The notes beneath the pieces were generated by a model that saw only the letters and a program-made list of their open reading frames with translations, did no database searches and was not told the DNA's origin. Of a stretch of DNA of 64,000 bases, positions 26,415 through 34,599 are shown in pieces. The stretch covers positions 8,730,001 through 8,794,000 of the forward strand of contig NZ_JANADO010000001.1 in assembly GCF_024199845.1 (NCBI RefSeq). Reading direction: 5' to 3'. This DNA is from Bradyrhizobium sp. CCGB12 (GTDB lineage Bacteria > Pseudomonadota > Alphaproteobacteria > Rhizobiales > Xanthobacteraceae). Every line of letters starts with the position of its first letter. Position 1 is the first letter of the stretch. Position numbers and translations under genes: made by a program.

Positions 26415-26726
26415 CAAATGCGACGTTCGTTAGTCCCCTGATCAGGTCGGCTTGTCGGTGTGGAGCGGACGCCGCGATGTCGCGACTAGGGGCTCAGTTT
26501 GCCCCTAAGCTGAACACGCATCATGTCGCCCTTTGGGGACCGACGGGGAAGTTCGATGCTCCTCCGAAAAGGTCAGCTTGTCAGCGAAGGCTGGAAGGCT
26601 CGATCAGGCTTCTAAGGGCCGCGCCTGACCCCAGAGGGCAACTCCGATGATTGTTCTTCAATTTGTGGCAACCTGCCGTTATTTTGTGGCAACCTGTCTT
26701 TGCAAATAGCCGTGCTGTCAGCATCC
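26415..26726. other. Gap right of the IS with short direct repeats
   Basis: 312 bases with no gene. They contain TTTGTGGCAACCTG twice (26662-26675 and 26683-26696, period 21), annotated separately, and otherwise nothing recognised. Confidence 0.5.
26662..26696. repeat. Two direct copies of TTTGTGGCAACCTG, period 21
   Basis: The 14-base unit occurs at 26662-26675 and 26683-26696. Repeated short units with a period near 20 are found at the ends of some IS elements (for example IS21-type multiple terminal repeats), so this may be an IS end left by a deletion. Confidence 0.5.
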
Positions 26727-27227
26727 ATGATTTATGAAATCAAGCCAATCGCCGAGGAGCATATTTCAGGTTTCCGCGCGACGTTAGATGCGGTCGCTCG
26801 GGAGCGAGGATTTCTTTCGTTCATGGAAGCTCCGCCTTTCGAGCAAATGCGGTCCTTCGTTCTGAACAACATCAAAGAACGATGGCCTCAGTTTGTTGTT
26901 ATCGTCGATGATCAGATAGTCGGTTGGTGCGATGTGCTTCCCAACTTGCGGAGGACCGTCTCCGCTCATTGCGCAACGTTGGGCATGGGCTTGCTGCCGG
27001 AGTACCGTGGGCATGGAATTGGTCGTAAGCTCATCGAGCGCGCACTCCATGCTGCTTTTGCTTTTGGCTTTAAGCGTATCGAGTTGACAGTGCGAGAGGT
27101 CAACTTCAACGCGATTGCCCTTTACAAGAGCGTTGGCTTCGAGACGGAAGGGCTACATCGAAAAGCCGTTCTTATCGAGGGGGATTATGAGAATACGCTC
27201 TCGATGGCTCTTATAGCGGAACAATAG
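26727..27227 (+). CDS. GNAT family N-acetyltransferase
   Basis: A 166-residue GNAT-fold acetyltransferase. The acetyl-CoA-binding motif A is LGMGLLPEYRGHGIGRKLIE (Q/R-x-x-G-x-G/A type), and the late NFNAIALYKSVGFETEGLHR is the usual motif B region. IYEIKPIAEEHISGFRATLD is the expected N-terminus, so the ATG at 26727 is preferred to an earlier one at 26700. The substrate is unknown. It stands alone between the IS and a repeat. Confidence 0.88.
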   Translation: MIYEIKPIAEEHISGFRATLDAVARERGFLSFMEAPPFEQMRSFVLNNIKERWPQFVVIVDDQIVGWCDVLPNLRRTVSAHCATLGMGLLPEYRGHGIGRKLIERALHAAFAFGFKRIELTVREVNFNAIALYKSVGFETEGLHRKAVLIEGDYENTLSMALIAEQ

Positions 27228-27272
27228 ACAACAGCGCGGCGCCAGACGTTCGAGTGACGGTCGATGCATCAT

Positions 27273-27385
27273 ACCGGTTATGGCCCCAAGCCGAACAACG
27301 CTCAAGCCATCAAGATCGGCTATGGGAGGTAGGTAGACCAGACGCCGGGCCGCTGGCGTCCACCGCCGCTTCTGACCCTTAGCGG
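27273..27385. repeat. Bradyrhizobium-type intergenic repeat, copy 1
   Basis: Contains CGGTTATGGCCCCAAGCCGA, then ATCGGCTATGGGAGGTAG, GACCAGACGCCGGGCCGC and CCGCCGCTTCTGACCCTTAG. The same blocks in the same order occur at 28531-28655 and 39822-39925, with a diverged copy at 36113-36230. Short open frames within such copies are often annotated as tiny hypothetical proteins; I do not count them as genes. Confidence 0.75.
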
Positions 27386-27516
27386 TCATGGTCGCAATGC
27401 AGATAGCGGATCGCCGCGCTGACATCCTGCGCCGCTACCACCCCGGACTCCCATGCCGTGATGTGATATATTTCGACCTGGATTTAGCGTGGTCCTGAGC
27501 CTCCTTGGAGGGCTGC

Positions 27517-28521
27517 ATGAGACGGCGCCATTTCATCAGTCTGCTTGGCGGTGTGGCGGTCGCGTGGCCGCTCGCTGGGGCGGCACAGCAGAGCACCAAT
27601 CGCAAGCGTCTTGCCATCTTCAGCCCAGCAGAGCCAAACGCGGACTTGCAAGAGCATAGTGAAAGCAAGAAGTACCGAGCCTTTTTTGCGGAACTTCGGC
27701 GGTTAGGGTGGATCGAAGGACAGAACCTCGAGGTCGAAAGTTACGGCCGAGAGCAAAATGCGGCAGGCCCTGAAGTTCTGGCGACGGAAATCGTTCGGAG
27801 CAACCCGGATGTCATCCACGTCGTCGGCCCTGGCGGAGCCATTTTCAAAAAGCTAACATCGCGTATTCCGATCGTAGTGATAACTGGCGACCCCGTTAAG
27901 CAAGGTCTCGCCGAAAGTCTGGCTCACCCCGGCGGCAATTTCACAGGAGCCAGCATCGACGCCGGTCTATCCATTCATGGAAAGCGAATTGCATTGTTAC
28001 GTGAGATGGTTCCGTCAATGTCGAAACTTGGCTGTCTCGCGCTTCGATTAGTATGGAATGGGTCAGGCTCAGACGCTTTCCGCGCAGCTGCCGAAGCGGC
28101 GGGCCTCCCTCTCTCGGTGTCTCTATTGGAATTTAGTACCAGCGAAGCAGACTATCGGACGGCGATCGAGAGCATCTCCCGCAGCGGTGCAAATGCGGTC
28201 ATGGTCCTTGACTCGCCTCAGGTTCTTCAAGACAGCACTTTGATCGCTAAGCTGCTCGGCGACGCGAAACTTCCGGCGATTTTCACATTTACCGAATCCG
28301 TCGAGGCCGGGGGCTTAATGGCCTATTTCTTCGATCTGATCGAGTTGCATAAGCGCGCCGCCAGTAACATCGACGCAATTCTCCGAGGGGCTAAGCCCGG
28401 CGACGTCCCGATCTACCAGGTAACCAGATTCGAGTTGTCCATTAACCTCAAGACAGCAAAGCAGTTGGGGCTTTCCGTACCTCACGCGCTCGTCGCAGGT
28501 GCCGATAAGATAATTGAGTGA
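27517..28521 (+). CDS. ABC transporter substrate-binding protein (ABC_sub_bind/TrpX-like), orphan
   Basis: A 334-residue periplasmic protein. The ATG at 27517 has GGAGG five bases upstream; an in-frame TTG at 27505 is less likely. The twin-arginine-like start RRRHFISLLGGVAVAWPLAG is typical of the large paralogous ABC_sub_bind family in Bradyrhizobium. Family segments are SEKYRAFFAELRRLGWIEGQ-like (KKYRAFFAELRRLGWIEGQN), DVIHVVGPGGAIFKKLT, PVKQGLAESLAHPGGNFTG and the late YQVTRFELSINLKTAKQLGL. No permease or ATPase gene is adjacent. Ligand unknown. Confidence 0.92.
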   Translation: MRRRHFISLLGGVAVAWPLAGAAQQSTNRKRLAIFSPAEPNADLQEHSESKKYRAFFAELRRLGWIEGQNLEVESYGREQNAAGPEVLATEIVRSNPDVIHVVGPGGAIFKKLTSRIPIVVITGDPVKQGLAESLAHPGGNFTGASIDAGLSIHGKRIALLREMVPSMSKLGCLALRLVWNGSGSDAFRAAAEAAGLPLSVSLLEFSTSEADYRTAIESISRSGANAVMVLDSPQVLQDSTLIAKLLGDAKLPAIFTFTESVEAGGLMAYFFDLIELHKRAASNIDAILRGAKPGDVPIYQVTRFELSINLKTAKQLGLSVPHALVAGADKIIE

Positions 28522-28530
28522 ACGAGCAAA

Positions 28531-28655
28531 GATCCGGTTATGGCCCCAAGCCGAACAGCGCCCAAGCTATCGAGATGTCGGCTATGGGCGGTAAACCAGA
28601 CGCTAGGGAGCAGTGGCCTCCACCGCCGCTTGTGACCCAAGGCGGCCGCGCGGCT
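28531..28655. repeat. Bradyrhizobium-type intergenic repeat, copy 2
   Basis: CCGGTTATGGCCCCAAGCCG, GAGATGTCGGCTATGGGCGG, AAACCAGACGCTAGG and CCGCCGCTTGTGACCCA follow the block order of copy 1. It begins directly after the stop of the substrate-binding protein gene. Confidence 0.75.
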
Positions 28656-28750
28656 GTGGGCAGGTGTGCTGCGTTCAACAAGCGGCTTGCGGCCGCTTAA
28701 GGCTATCGATAGAGGCATAGCCTGCGCGTCCGATCCCATGAGGCACGAAG

Positions 28751-29848
28751 ATGCCGTCCGCTGCCAAGACGCTCCGCGTCAGCTTTGTGCAATGCCGCGG
28801 CACGCCCTATGAGGTCGGCCGCGCGCAGGCTGGTGCCCTTGCGGTGACGCGCAAGGGTAAGGCATTTCTCCGCAAGAAGGTGCAGCTGCCGTCTTGGTTC
28901 AAGATTCGCAACGAGGAGCGTGCGTTCAGAAGTTATGCTCCCGACCTCTGGGAGGAGATCGGCGGGATCGCGGAACGGCTCAATATCCCGATGGAGCAAG
29001 CGGTCCTTTGTTTCGGTAACGATGGCTTGCGCATGCCGACCGGCGGTTGCTCGGCGATCATGAGCGGTGGCGTGTATGGCCGCAACTATGATTTCCGGCC
29101 ACGGGGGTATGAGGCGCGGTTTGCTCTCGTGCAAGTCCGCGGCAGCTACGCCAGTATCGGCGGCAGTCACCAGTTAACTGGGCGCCTGGACGGCATGAAC
29201 GAACACGGGCTTACCATCGGCTTGCATTTGGTAAAGGTGCTCCCGCGATTCCCCGGTCTCACCAGCACGTTGCTGGTCAGGCGGGTGCTCGACAGTTGCG
29301 CGACCACCGCGGAGGCAATCGATCTCCTGCGTCGACTGCCTCACGCCATGAAGTACAACTATTCCCTGCTCGACGCTGGTGGTGTGGCTGCCGTGGTGGA
29401 AGCAGGAGCTGGGGCGGTAGTCGTTCGCCGTGGCGACTGGCTCGCCTGCACCAATCATTTCCAGTCGCCGCAACTAAGGCGCCTGAACCGCCGCCCCGCG
29501 CACTCGATTGGCAGGCTGCCGCCGCTTGAAAACTGGGCTGCACGAGAACTCACCGCTGAACAGACCTTCAAGGCGCTGAACTTCTCTGCCTCGCCGGCTT
29601 TCCATAACTATGGCAACGCCCAAACGCTGCATACCATCATCACCGAGCCGCCCAAGCGACGGCTGCTAATTGGCATTGGCGGCGATGCCGCCGCACTTGA
29701 GGAAGACATGATGGACGTCGACTTCAAGCTGTGGGTTGCCGGTGAGGATCTGCCGATAGAGCATCTCAAAGGTCAACTCGGCTTAGGTTTGCCATCATCG
29801 CGGCGGCCGAGAGCGAGGCCGCAGCTCAAAGTTCAACCGAGACAGTAG
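28751..29848 (+). CDS. C45-type autoproteolytic acyltransferase/hydrolase (Ntn fold)
   Basis: A 365-residue protein of the acyl-CoA:6-aminopenicillanate acyltransferase-like (peptidase C45) group. The start VSFVQCRGTPYEVGRAQAGA is typical of the family. C100 in PTGGCSAIMSGGVYGRNYDF is the probable self-processing nucleophile, followed by GRNYDFRPRG and DGMNEHGLTIGLHLV, whose Asn and Gly elements build the Ntn active site. Relatives hydrolyse or transfer acyl groups on amines and peptides. It is monocistronic between two intergenic repeats. No signal peptide is visible. Confidence 0.88.
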   Translation: MPSAAKTLRVSFVQCRGTPYEVGRAQAGALAVTRKGKAFLRKKVQLPSWFKIRNEERAFRSYAPDLWEEIGGIAERLNIPMEQAVLCFGNDGLRMPTGGCSAIMSGGVYGRNYDFRPRGYEARFALVQVRGSYASIGGSHQLTGRLDGMNEHGLTIGLHLVKVLPRFPGLTSTLLVRRVLDSCATTAEAIDLLRRLPHAMKYNYSLLDAGGVAAVVEAGAGAVVVRRGDWLACTNHFQSPQLRRLNRRPAHSIGRLPPLENWAARELTAEQTFKALNFSASPAFHNYGNAQTLHTIITEPPKRRLLIGIGGDAAALEEDMMDVDFKLWVAGEDLPIEHLKGQLGLGLPSSRRPRARPQLKVQPRQ

Positions 29849-29854
29849 GATGCT

Positions 29855-29930
29855 CAAGTCCGGTTGTGGCCCTGAGCTGACCTTTGCAAGATGCCGCGGT
29901 TTGTCCGCTTCTGACTGGATAGCGGCCCCC
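29855..29930. repeat. Intergenic repeat, short variant
   Basis: CCGGTTGTGGCCCTGAGCTG, ACCTTTGCAAGATGCCG and TTTGTCCGCTTCTGACT form a shorter relative of the intergenic repeats. It matches best the fragment at 24855-24914 next to the IS. Confidence 0.6.
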
Positions 29931-30026
29931 GCTATTGGAGCGGACAGAAGCCCACTGGCCTTCCTTGGCGGCTCGCATTTCCGTATGGTTATCCCATTGC
30001 GAGTGGTTCAGGAGATTGGGGTCGCC

Positions 30027-30293
30027 ATGAAGGTCGTTTCGAAGTATCTGCCTGTCGCGCTCGTTCTTGGAGGTCTTGCTCCGAGCCACGCTCAATACCT
30101 CGCACTGGATGCTTGTTCGCGCCACACCGCCCGGGGCGCCCAATGCGCTTGTAACCACGGCGTTCGCCGCGGAGTTAATCACTTGAGCAAGCCAGGCTGG
30201 CATCTCGATGAGCGCAAACACATGGTCAGAGATGGATGGCATGTGAACTACATGAAAGGCACCCACAGCGCGATCTGCCTGCGAGATCCATAG
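30027..30293 (+). CDS. Small secreted protein, unknown function
   Basis: An 88-residue protein. The ATG at 30027 follows GGAGATTGGGG and starts a good signal peptide (KVVSKYLPVALVLGG, cleavage near SHAQ). The mature part is short, basic and contains four Cys (DACSRHTARGAQCACNHG near its start and one close to the C-terminus). I do not recognise a family. The Cys/His-rich N-terminal patch could bind metal or form disulfides in the periplasm. An in-frame start at 29850 would add residues that lie in the upstream repeat and is rejected. Confidence 0.5.
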   Translation: MKVVSKYLPVALVLGGLAPSHAQYLALDACSRHTARGAQCACNHGVRRGVNHLSKPGWHLDERKHMVRDGWHVNYMKGTHSAICLRDP

Positions 30294-30382
30294 CACGCAG
30301 TCCTGAAGGTACAGCCCTAATCCCTTGCGGAATGAACGCCTCCGGCAATACCCGCTTACTCGTGCGCGCGGGAGTGGCCGTA

Positions 30383-30622
30383 TCAGGCAATCCAGACGAC
30401 ACGTCCCTCCCGAACCGTTGCGGTCGGGAAAGCTTTCGCGCGATAGGCGGCAATAGCGCGATTACCAATCATCATGGGTCGGCGCTCGCCGGAGCGAATC
30501 TGGCCCTCGATGAACCGAACGAGAAAATTTGTGGACGCCTCGGCCTCTCGTAGCTCGCCCGACCTCACAAGGAAGCCCCAAGCGATGTTGAACGAGTCCT
30601 CAATGACGCTACCCATGTGCAT
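30383..30622 (-). CDS. Conserved small hypothetical protein
   Basis: A 79-residue protein with VIEDSFNIAWGFLVRSGELR, NFLVRFIEGQIRSGERR and MIGNRAIAAYRAKAF. It resembles small soluble hypothetical proteins that I associate with Bradyrhizobium genomes (helical, FxIAWxxL then RRxMxxNRAIxAY), but I know no function. Even amino-acid composition and preference for G/C in the third position support coding. The second Met (30616) could also be the start. Confidence 0.55.
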   Translation of the reverse strand: MHMGSVIEDSFNIAWGFLVRSGELREAEASTNFLVRFIEGQIRSGERRPMMIGNRAIAAYRAKAFPTATVREGRVVWIA

Positions 30623-30771
30623 GACACAGAAACGTCATGCGGCGACCTCTGTTCCTATTTGCGGGTCAGGCCCTTGAACGAGCTCGCGCGCAGAAGCAGA
30701 CTTTCGGAAGTGATATCCGGTAGTCGACTTCGGGAAAGAACTTCGGCCACGAGCCTGGCCCTAGCCTACTC

Positions 30772-31038
30772 TCAGCCCGGCTGTACCTCATTCCGCAGCG
30801 GCTGTTTTTCCAATGCTGGGCTTATGAGCCAAAGTTCCAAATCGCTGCCTTCAAGGCGACGACTTGGAAACAGCCCCCCGACTGATCGAGCCACCAAACG
30901 ATTCCGGCGCTCGCTCAGCTTTTTGCAGAGCGACTTGGCATCGGCCTCGTCACGACATTCCACGACCAGGTTGCCGTAATCGATGGTCCAGCGTTCCGCG
31001 TTGTTACGTTGCCCGTTCGAATATGGACGTCGAGGCAT
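30772..31038 (-). CDS. Hypothetical protein
   Basis: An 88-residue soluble, basic frame starting at the ATG at 31038 (a GTG lies two codons upstream). DYGNLVVECRDEADAKSLCK and LSERRNRLVARSVGG look like an ordinary alpha/beta protein, but I recognise no family. It lies in a region of decayed DNA, so it could be a remnant. Confidence 0.35.
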   Translation of the reverse strand: MPRRPYSNGQRNNAERWTIDYGNLVVECRDEADAKSLCKKLSERRNRLVARSVGGLFPSRRLEGSDLELWLISPALEKQPLRNEVQPG

Positions 31039-31044
31039 GGACAC

Positions 31045-31456
31045 CTCTCAAAGGGATGCTGAAATGTTCCGGTTTTGAAATGACCGCCAAAAATTCGGCG
31101 AGAAAATTGCTGCAATCTATCCGCATTGAAGCCCAGACCGCCGACCATGTTAATCCCGTAGAACTACTGTTTTGCGGTAAGATAGCATGGCCTGTAAGTC
31201 CGCGTCGATACGCTTCGCCACTTACGCACTCACACGATCGACGATCATTCCGACAAGGAAACGGCCTCAGCGGCACCGGGGGGATATGCTGAGGCCGGAT
31301 CAATGCTTCACCGCATACGCGGCGGGCGGAAACTGAACGCTGACCAACCGAGCCGGTTCCTATTCGCGCGCACCGAGCCCTTCGTGACCGGTCGCAGGTG
31401 CTGCTTTTGGTACAACCCGCGCGGCCGGTGCGGCGGCTCCCGCGGGGTGAGGCTAC
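31045..31456. other. Gap with a strong hairpin and no convincing gene
   Basis: About 410 bases of lower GC. GGCCTCAGC (31263-31271) and GCTGAGGCC (31288-31296) form a perfect 9-bp stem with a 16-base loop; no U-run follows on either strand. Open frames here overlap one another and show no recognisable protein. Confidence 0.45.
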
Positions 31457-31780
31457 TCATTTTGCCTTGAGCAATTGACGTCTGTAGGTCCCGTTGGGTC
31501 CAAGTCGCTCCCATGCGGCCAAACAGAAACGCGACAAGTCCTCACCGTATTGACGGAGTAGTTCTGTCTCGATCTTGCGGCCAAATGCTAACTTCTCTGG
31601 ATCGTCGAAAAGTTCCCCAAGCCGAGCTGCGTTTGCCTCAGCGTCTGTCGCATCCTTCATGACCGTGTATCGGGGACAAGAGTCATTGAAGCTGACTAAC
31701 GACGCCATTGTCAGGACGGTGATGGCGTCTTTCTGCGTGTCGTTTAGCGCAACTGCAGGGCTCACGGATAACAACGTCAT
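31457..31780 (-). CDS. Hypothetical protein, probably exported
   Basis: A 107-residue frame. The start is a short hydrophobic stretch (MTLLSVSPAVALNDTQKDAI) that may be a clipped signal peptide; a stop lies five codons upstream in frame. The rest is helical and acidic with two Cys (FNDSCPRYTVMKDATDAEAN and LSRFCLAAWERLGPNG). This resembles small periplasmic hypothetical proteins of Rhizobiales, but I cannot name a family. Confidence 0.55.
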   Translation of the reverse strand: MTLLSVSPAVALNDTQKDAITVLTMASLVSFNDSCPRYTVMKDATDAEANAARLGELFDDPEKLAFGRKIETELLRQYGEDLSRFCLAAWERLGPNGTYRRQLLKAK

Positions 31781-32005
31781 CAGTCCTGCAATTCAAGTCT
31801 TGGCAAAACCACGTCTTATCCTGGTATTTTATGATTGATCGGGTCCACCCGGCGGAAGCCGGCGGGCCGCGATGGACTACCCGGGGCGTAGCCGTACTCA
31901 CACTCTGCGACAACTCCGTCGGGCTTCAAGAGGCTTGGGTTGCGCTGATCCAACTTCCCTTCAAGGCGTTCCAGTGCTTATTCTCCGCAAGCACCCCGAA
32001 TCGAC

Positions 32006-32380
32006 GTGAGCGCCATCCTTCGGGAAGAGCGAGAGGCCATGGGCGATCAGGCGAGAGAGGCTGTCGAGCTCCTGCTTAAGAAGCGCCAGTCGGACAATCG
32101 ACAATCCTATCTTGTCCGCGGCCGCCGGTACGAACAGTTATCCGACAACGATGTTCGAAGGCTCTGGGCTGAACAAATGAACCGCTGGGCTGACGACTCC
32201 TCCGTGTTCGATCAGAAAGCACTCAACGATCTTAGCGTCGAGATGCAGTTGCGTGAGATGACGCCGCCTATCGACCAGATCGCCGAAGCAAGACAGAAAA
32301 TTCTCGAAAAATCAGAAAGGGCCTTGGCGACAATTGTTTCAGGCCACCAGCAGACCGACAGCAACCGGACCCGAAACTAG
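32006..32380 (+). CDS. Hypothetical helical protein
   Basis: A 124-residue charged, helix-rich protein (REEREAMGDQAREAVELLLK, DNDVRRLWAEQMNRWADD, IAEARQKILEKSERALATIV). The start is a GTG at 32006; an ATG at 32039 with GAGAGG just before it is an alternative. No family recognised. Its stop lies inside the repeated motif at 32377-32395. Confidence 0.5.
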   Translation: MSAILREEREAMGDQAREAVELLLKKRQSDNRQSYLVRGRRYEQLSDNDVRRLWAEQMNRWADDSSVFDQKALNDLSVEMQLREMTPPIDQIAEARQKILEKSERALATIVSGHQQTDSNRTRN

Positions 32381-32395
32381 GGCATGTACTCATAA
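32377..32395 (-). repeat. Recurrent 19-bp motif, copy 1
   Basis: CTAGGGCATGTACTCATAA. The complement, TTATGAGTACATGCCCTAG, recurs as TTATGAGTACACGCCCTAG at 37516-37534 and TTATGAGTACGCGGCCTAG at 40533-40551. Sequences beside it (GAGCGGACAT) are also shared, so the unit is longer than the motif. Confidence 0.6.
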
Positions 32396-32552
32396 GTGGT
32401 CCAGCTCTCAGCTTTTGGCTGAGGAGCGGACATACCGCCCGGAGGCGATTGAAGTCAGCTCATGACCCGAAGCGGAAGTCGAGACCGTCTCACATTGGGT
32501 GATTGTCGACATCTTACTATTCGGGCCCCATCTCATTAGCTGTCCGTGGTTC

Positions 32553-34496
32553 CTATTGGATGAGCGCGCCGCGTTGCTCCCATGGTCCGAGGTTGAGAAC
32601 CGCGCCGTTGACCTTGCCGGCGGCGTCGCGAGTGAAGGCAATCCGCGTATGATCGCCATTCTTGACGTAGAATTCATCGTTCGAGAGGGCTGCCACCGGC
32701 GTCGTCTGGCCCTTGTCGAAATCGAGGATTGACCAACCGCCTGTTGCCTCGACGACGAGCTTGCCGTCCGCGACACGGACTTGAAGCGCGACACTGTGCG
32801 AGGGGACCGCCTCCCGGGTAAAGGCGATCACGATCAGATCGTTCTGTGTCGCGCGGATGATCTTGAGCTTGATCGCGGCATTGACCGGACCGGAAATCCG
32901 ACGAAAGGTCGCTTCCAACGTCAGGCCCTTGATCGACTTGTCGTCGATCGCTGTGATGAGGTCCCCCGCCATGACGCCTGCTTTCGCGGCAGGGCCGGCG
33001 TCGGTCAATTTGATCACCCTGAGACCATCGGTCTCTGCGACAACGGATTCAAGCCCGGTCCAACTATTCCCGTCAGCGACCGAGGTCTGTCTGTCCAGCG
33101 AGCTTGCAGACCCACCGAAAACATAACGTCCAACGTATTCGGTGAGGGCGCCGGCATTTCGTTGCTCGGCTGCGACCGGCGCTGGCGCTTCAGGCACCTT
33201 CAACGCCGCATAGGGTAGGCGACGAATGGCGTTGAAATAGAAGCCGTTCTCACTGGACTGGCGGCGCTGCATCATCATGATCAGGATCAGCTTCTGTACC
33301 GGGTCTACCGAGAAGAATGTGCCCCAGCTTCCCTGCCAGTTGAAGCTTCCGACCGCGCCCGGGATTAAGCTGAAGTTCGGATTGGTGCGAATGGCGAAGC
33401 CCAGACCCCAACCCGTCCCATAGGCCGCACCGACTTCGTGTCCCGCGAAGTGGATATCGGGCGGCATCGAATTTGTCATCATGAGCCGGACCGTTTCCGG
33501 CTTCAAAATGCGCACGCCATCGAGTTCGCCGCCATTGAGCAGCATCTGGCAGAAACGCAGGAAATCGGGGACCGTCGAGACGATCCCTCCGCCGCCCGAA
33601 AAGAACGTTTGCGGTTTGCCGACGTCCCCATCCCAAAAAAGAAGTCGGGGCTCTGCACCCGGCACAGCGACGAGACGGTCGAGTTTATCCGGGGGCACCG
33701 AGAAGCCGCTGTCGACCATATGGAGCGGCGCGAACAGGCGGCTTTGCAGAAACTGATCGAAATTCTGGCCCGATACGACTTCGATGACGCGGCCGAGAAC
33801 ATCGTAGCCGACAGAATATTCCCAGACTTCGCCCGGCTGATGCAGCAGCGGAAGTGTGCCGAGGCTCGCGACAAAGGACGCGATAGGCTTGTCGCGGCGG
33901 AACGGCGCCTTGGCGCCGTAGAGTACGTGAATCGCGGCATTGCCAAATCCGGGATCGGCATAGTCGGGGGACGCATAGACCAGACCGGAGGTATTGCGCA
34001 GAAGGTCCCGGATGGTCATCGCCCGCTTGGCCGGTTCAAGCTCAAGGAGGATCGCGTCTCCGGTCGCCGGATCGGTCTTGACGACCTGCATATCCTTGAG
34101 CTCCGGCAAATATCGCGCCACGGGAGCGTCAAGCTCGAGCTTGCCTTCATCGACCAGCATCATGGTGGCGACGCTGGTGATCTGCTTGGACATCGATCCG
34201 ATGCGAAAGATCGAATCCGGCCGCATCGGAATTTTCTTGTCGTGGTCCTCAAAGCCGGTGGGCTGCAGATATGCGAGCTTGCCGTCCTTTACGATTCCAA
34301 CGACAAAGCCTGAGGGATCGCCCTTTTGGCTCTGCGCCTCGAACCAGGAAGTCATGCGCGCCAGCCGCCGCGCCGAAAATCCGAGGATGTCCGGATTGCC
34401 GACGATCTGCAAATCGTCGGCAAACGCCGCACCCGCCAGGCAGAGCGTAAGCATCGTCAGCGCGGTCAATGGAAAGGCAAGCCGCTGATATCGCAT
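32553..34496 (-). CDS. Beta-lactamase-family serine hydrolase with C-terminal PDZ domain
   Basis: A 647-residue exported protein. A signal peptide (cleavage near AGAAFADD) precedes a class C beta-lactamase-like domain at about residues 35-400. The SxxK motif is S101-M-S-K104 (FRIGSMSKQITSV), and the tyrosine motif is in GEVWEYSVGYDVLG. A PDZ domain follows at about 480-550 (LRVIKLTDAGPAAKAGVMAG, DLITAIDDKSIKGL), then a short beta-rich tail. Such proteins are esterases or D-amino-peptidases in the periplasm. An AraC-type regulator gene lies 103 bp upstream on the same strand. Confidence 0.9.
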   Translation of the reverse strand: MRYQRLAFPLTALTMLTLCLAGAAFADDLQIVGNPDILGFSARRLARMTSWFEAQSQKGDPSGFVVGIVKDGKLAYLQPTGFEDHDKKIPMRPDSIFRIGSMSKQITSVATMMLVDEGKLELDAPVARYLPELKDMQVVKTDPATGDAILLELEPAKRAMTIRDLLRNTSGLVYASPDYADPGFGNAAIHVLYGAKAPFRRDKPIASFVASLGTLPLLHQPGEVWEYSVGYDVLGRVIEVVSGQNFDQFLQSRLFAPLHMVDSGFSVPPDKLDRLVAVPGAEPRLLFWDGDVGKPQTFFSGGGGIVSTVPDFLRFCQMLLNGGELDGVRILKPETVRLMMTNSMPPDIHFAGHEVGAAYGTGWGLGFAIRTNPNFSLIPGAVGSFNWQGSWGTFFSVDPVQKLILIMMMQRRQSSENGFYFNAIRRLPYAALKVPEAPAPVAAEQRNAGALTEYVGRYVFGGSASSLDRQTSVADGNSWTGLESVVAETDGLRVIKLTDAGPAAKAGVMAGDLITAIDDKSIKGLTLEATFRRISGPVNAAIKLKIIRATQNDLIVIAFTREAVPSHSVALQVRVADGKLVVEATGGWSILDFDKGQTTPVAALSNDEFYVKNGDHTRIAFTRDAAGKVNGAVLNLGPWEQRGALIQ

Positions 34497-34599
34497 GGAC
34501 AGCCCCCGTTATCGCAGCTATTGCGAGAAGGATTGCCTCAATCTGTCAGATGCTTTCAATTCCTTCTCGCCGATTCCTGCAATCTGGCTGGCCGATTCC

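Noticed and set aside
27517..28521. A complete ABC transporter at the orphan binding protein
   Set aside because: No permease or ATPase genes lie next to it; both sides are repeats.
28482..28739. Short frames within the intergenic repeats (for example 28482-28739 and 39824-40006) as genes
   Set aside because: They follow the repeat sequence and recur with it; no independent ribosome-binding site or codon signal.
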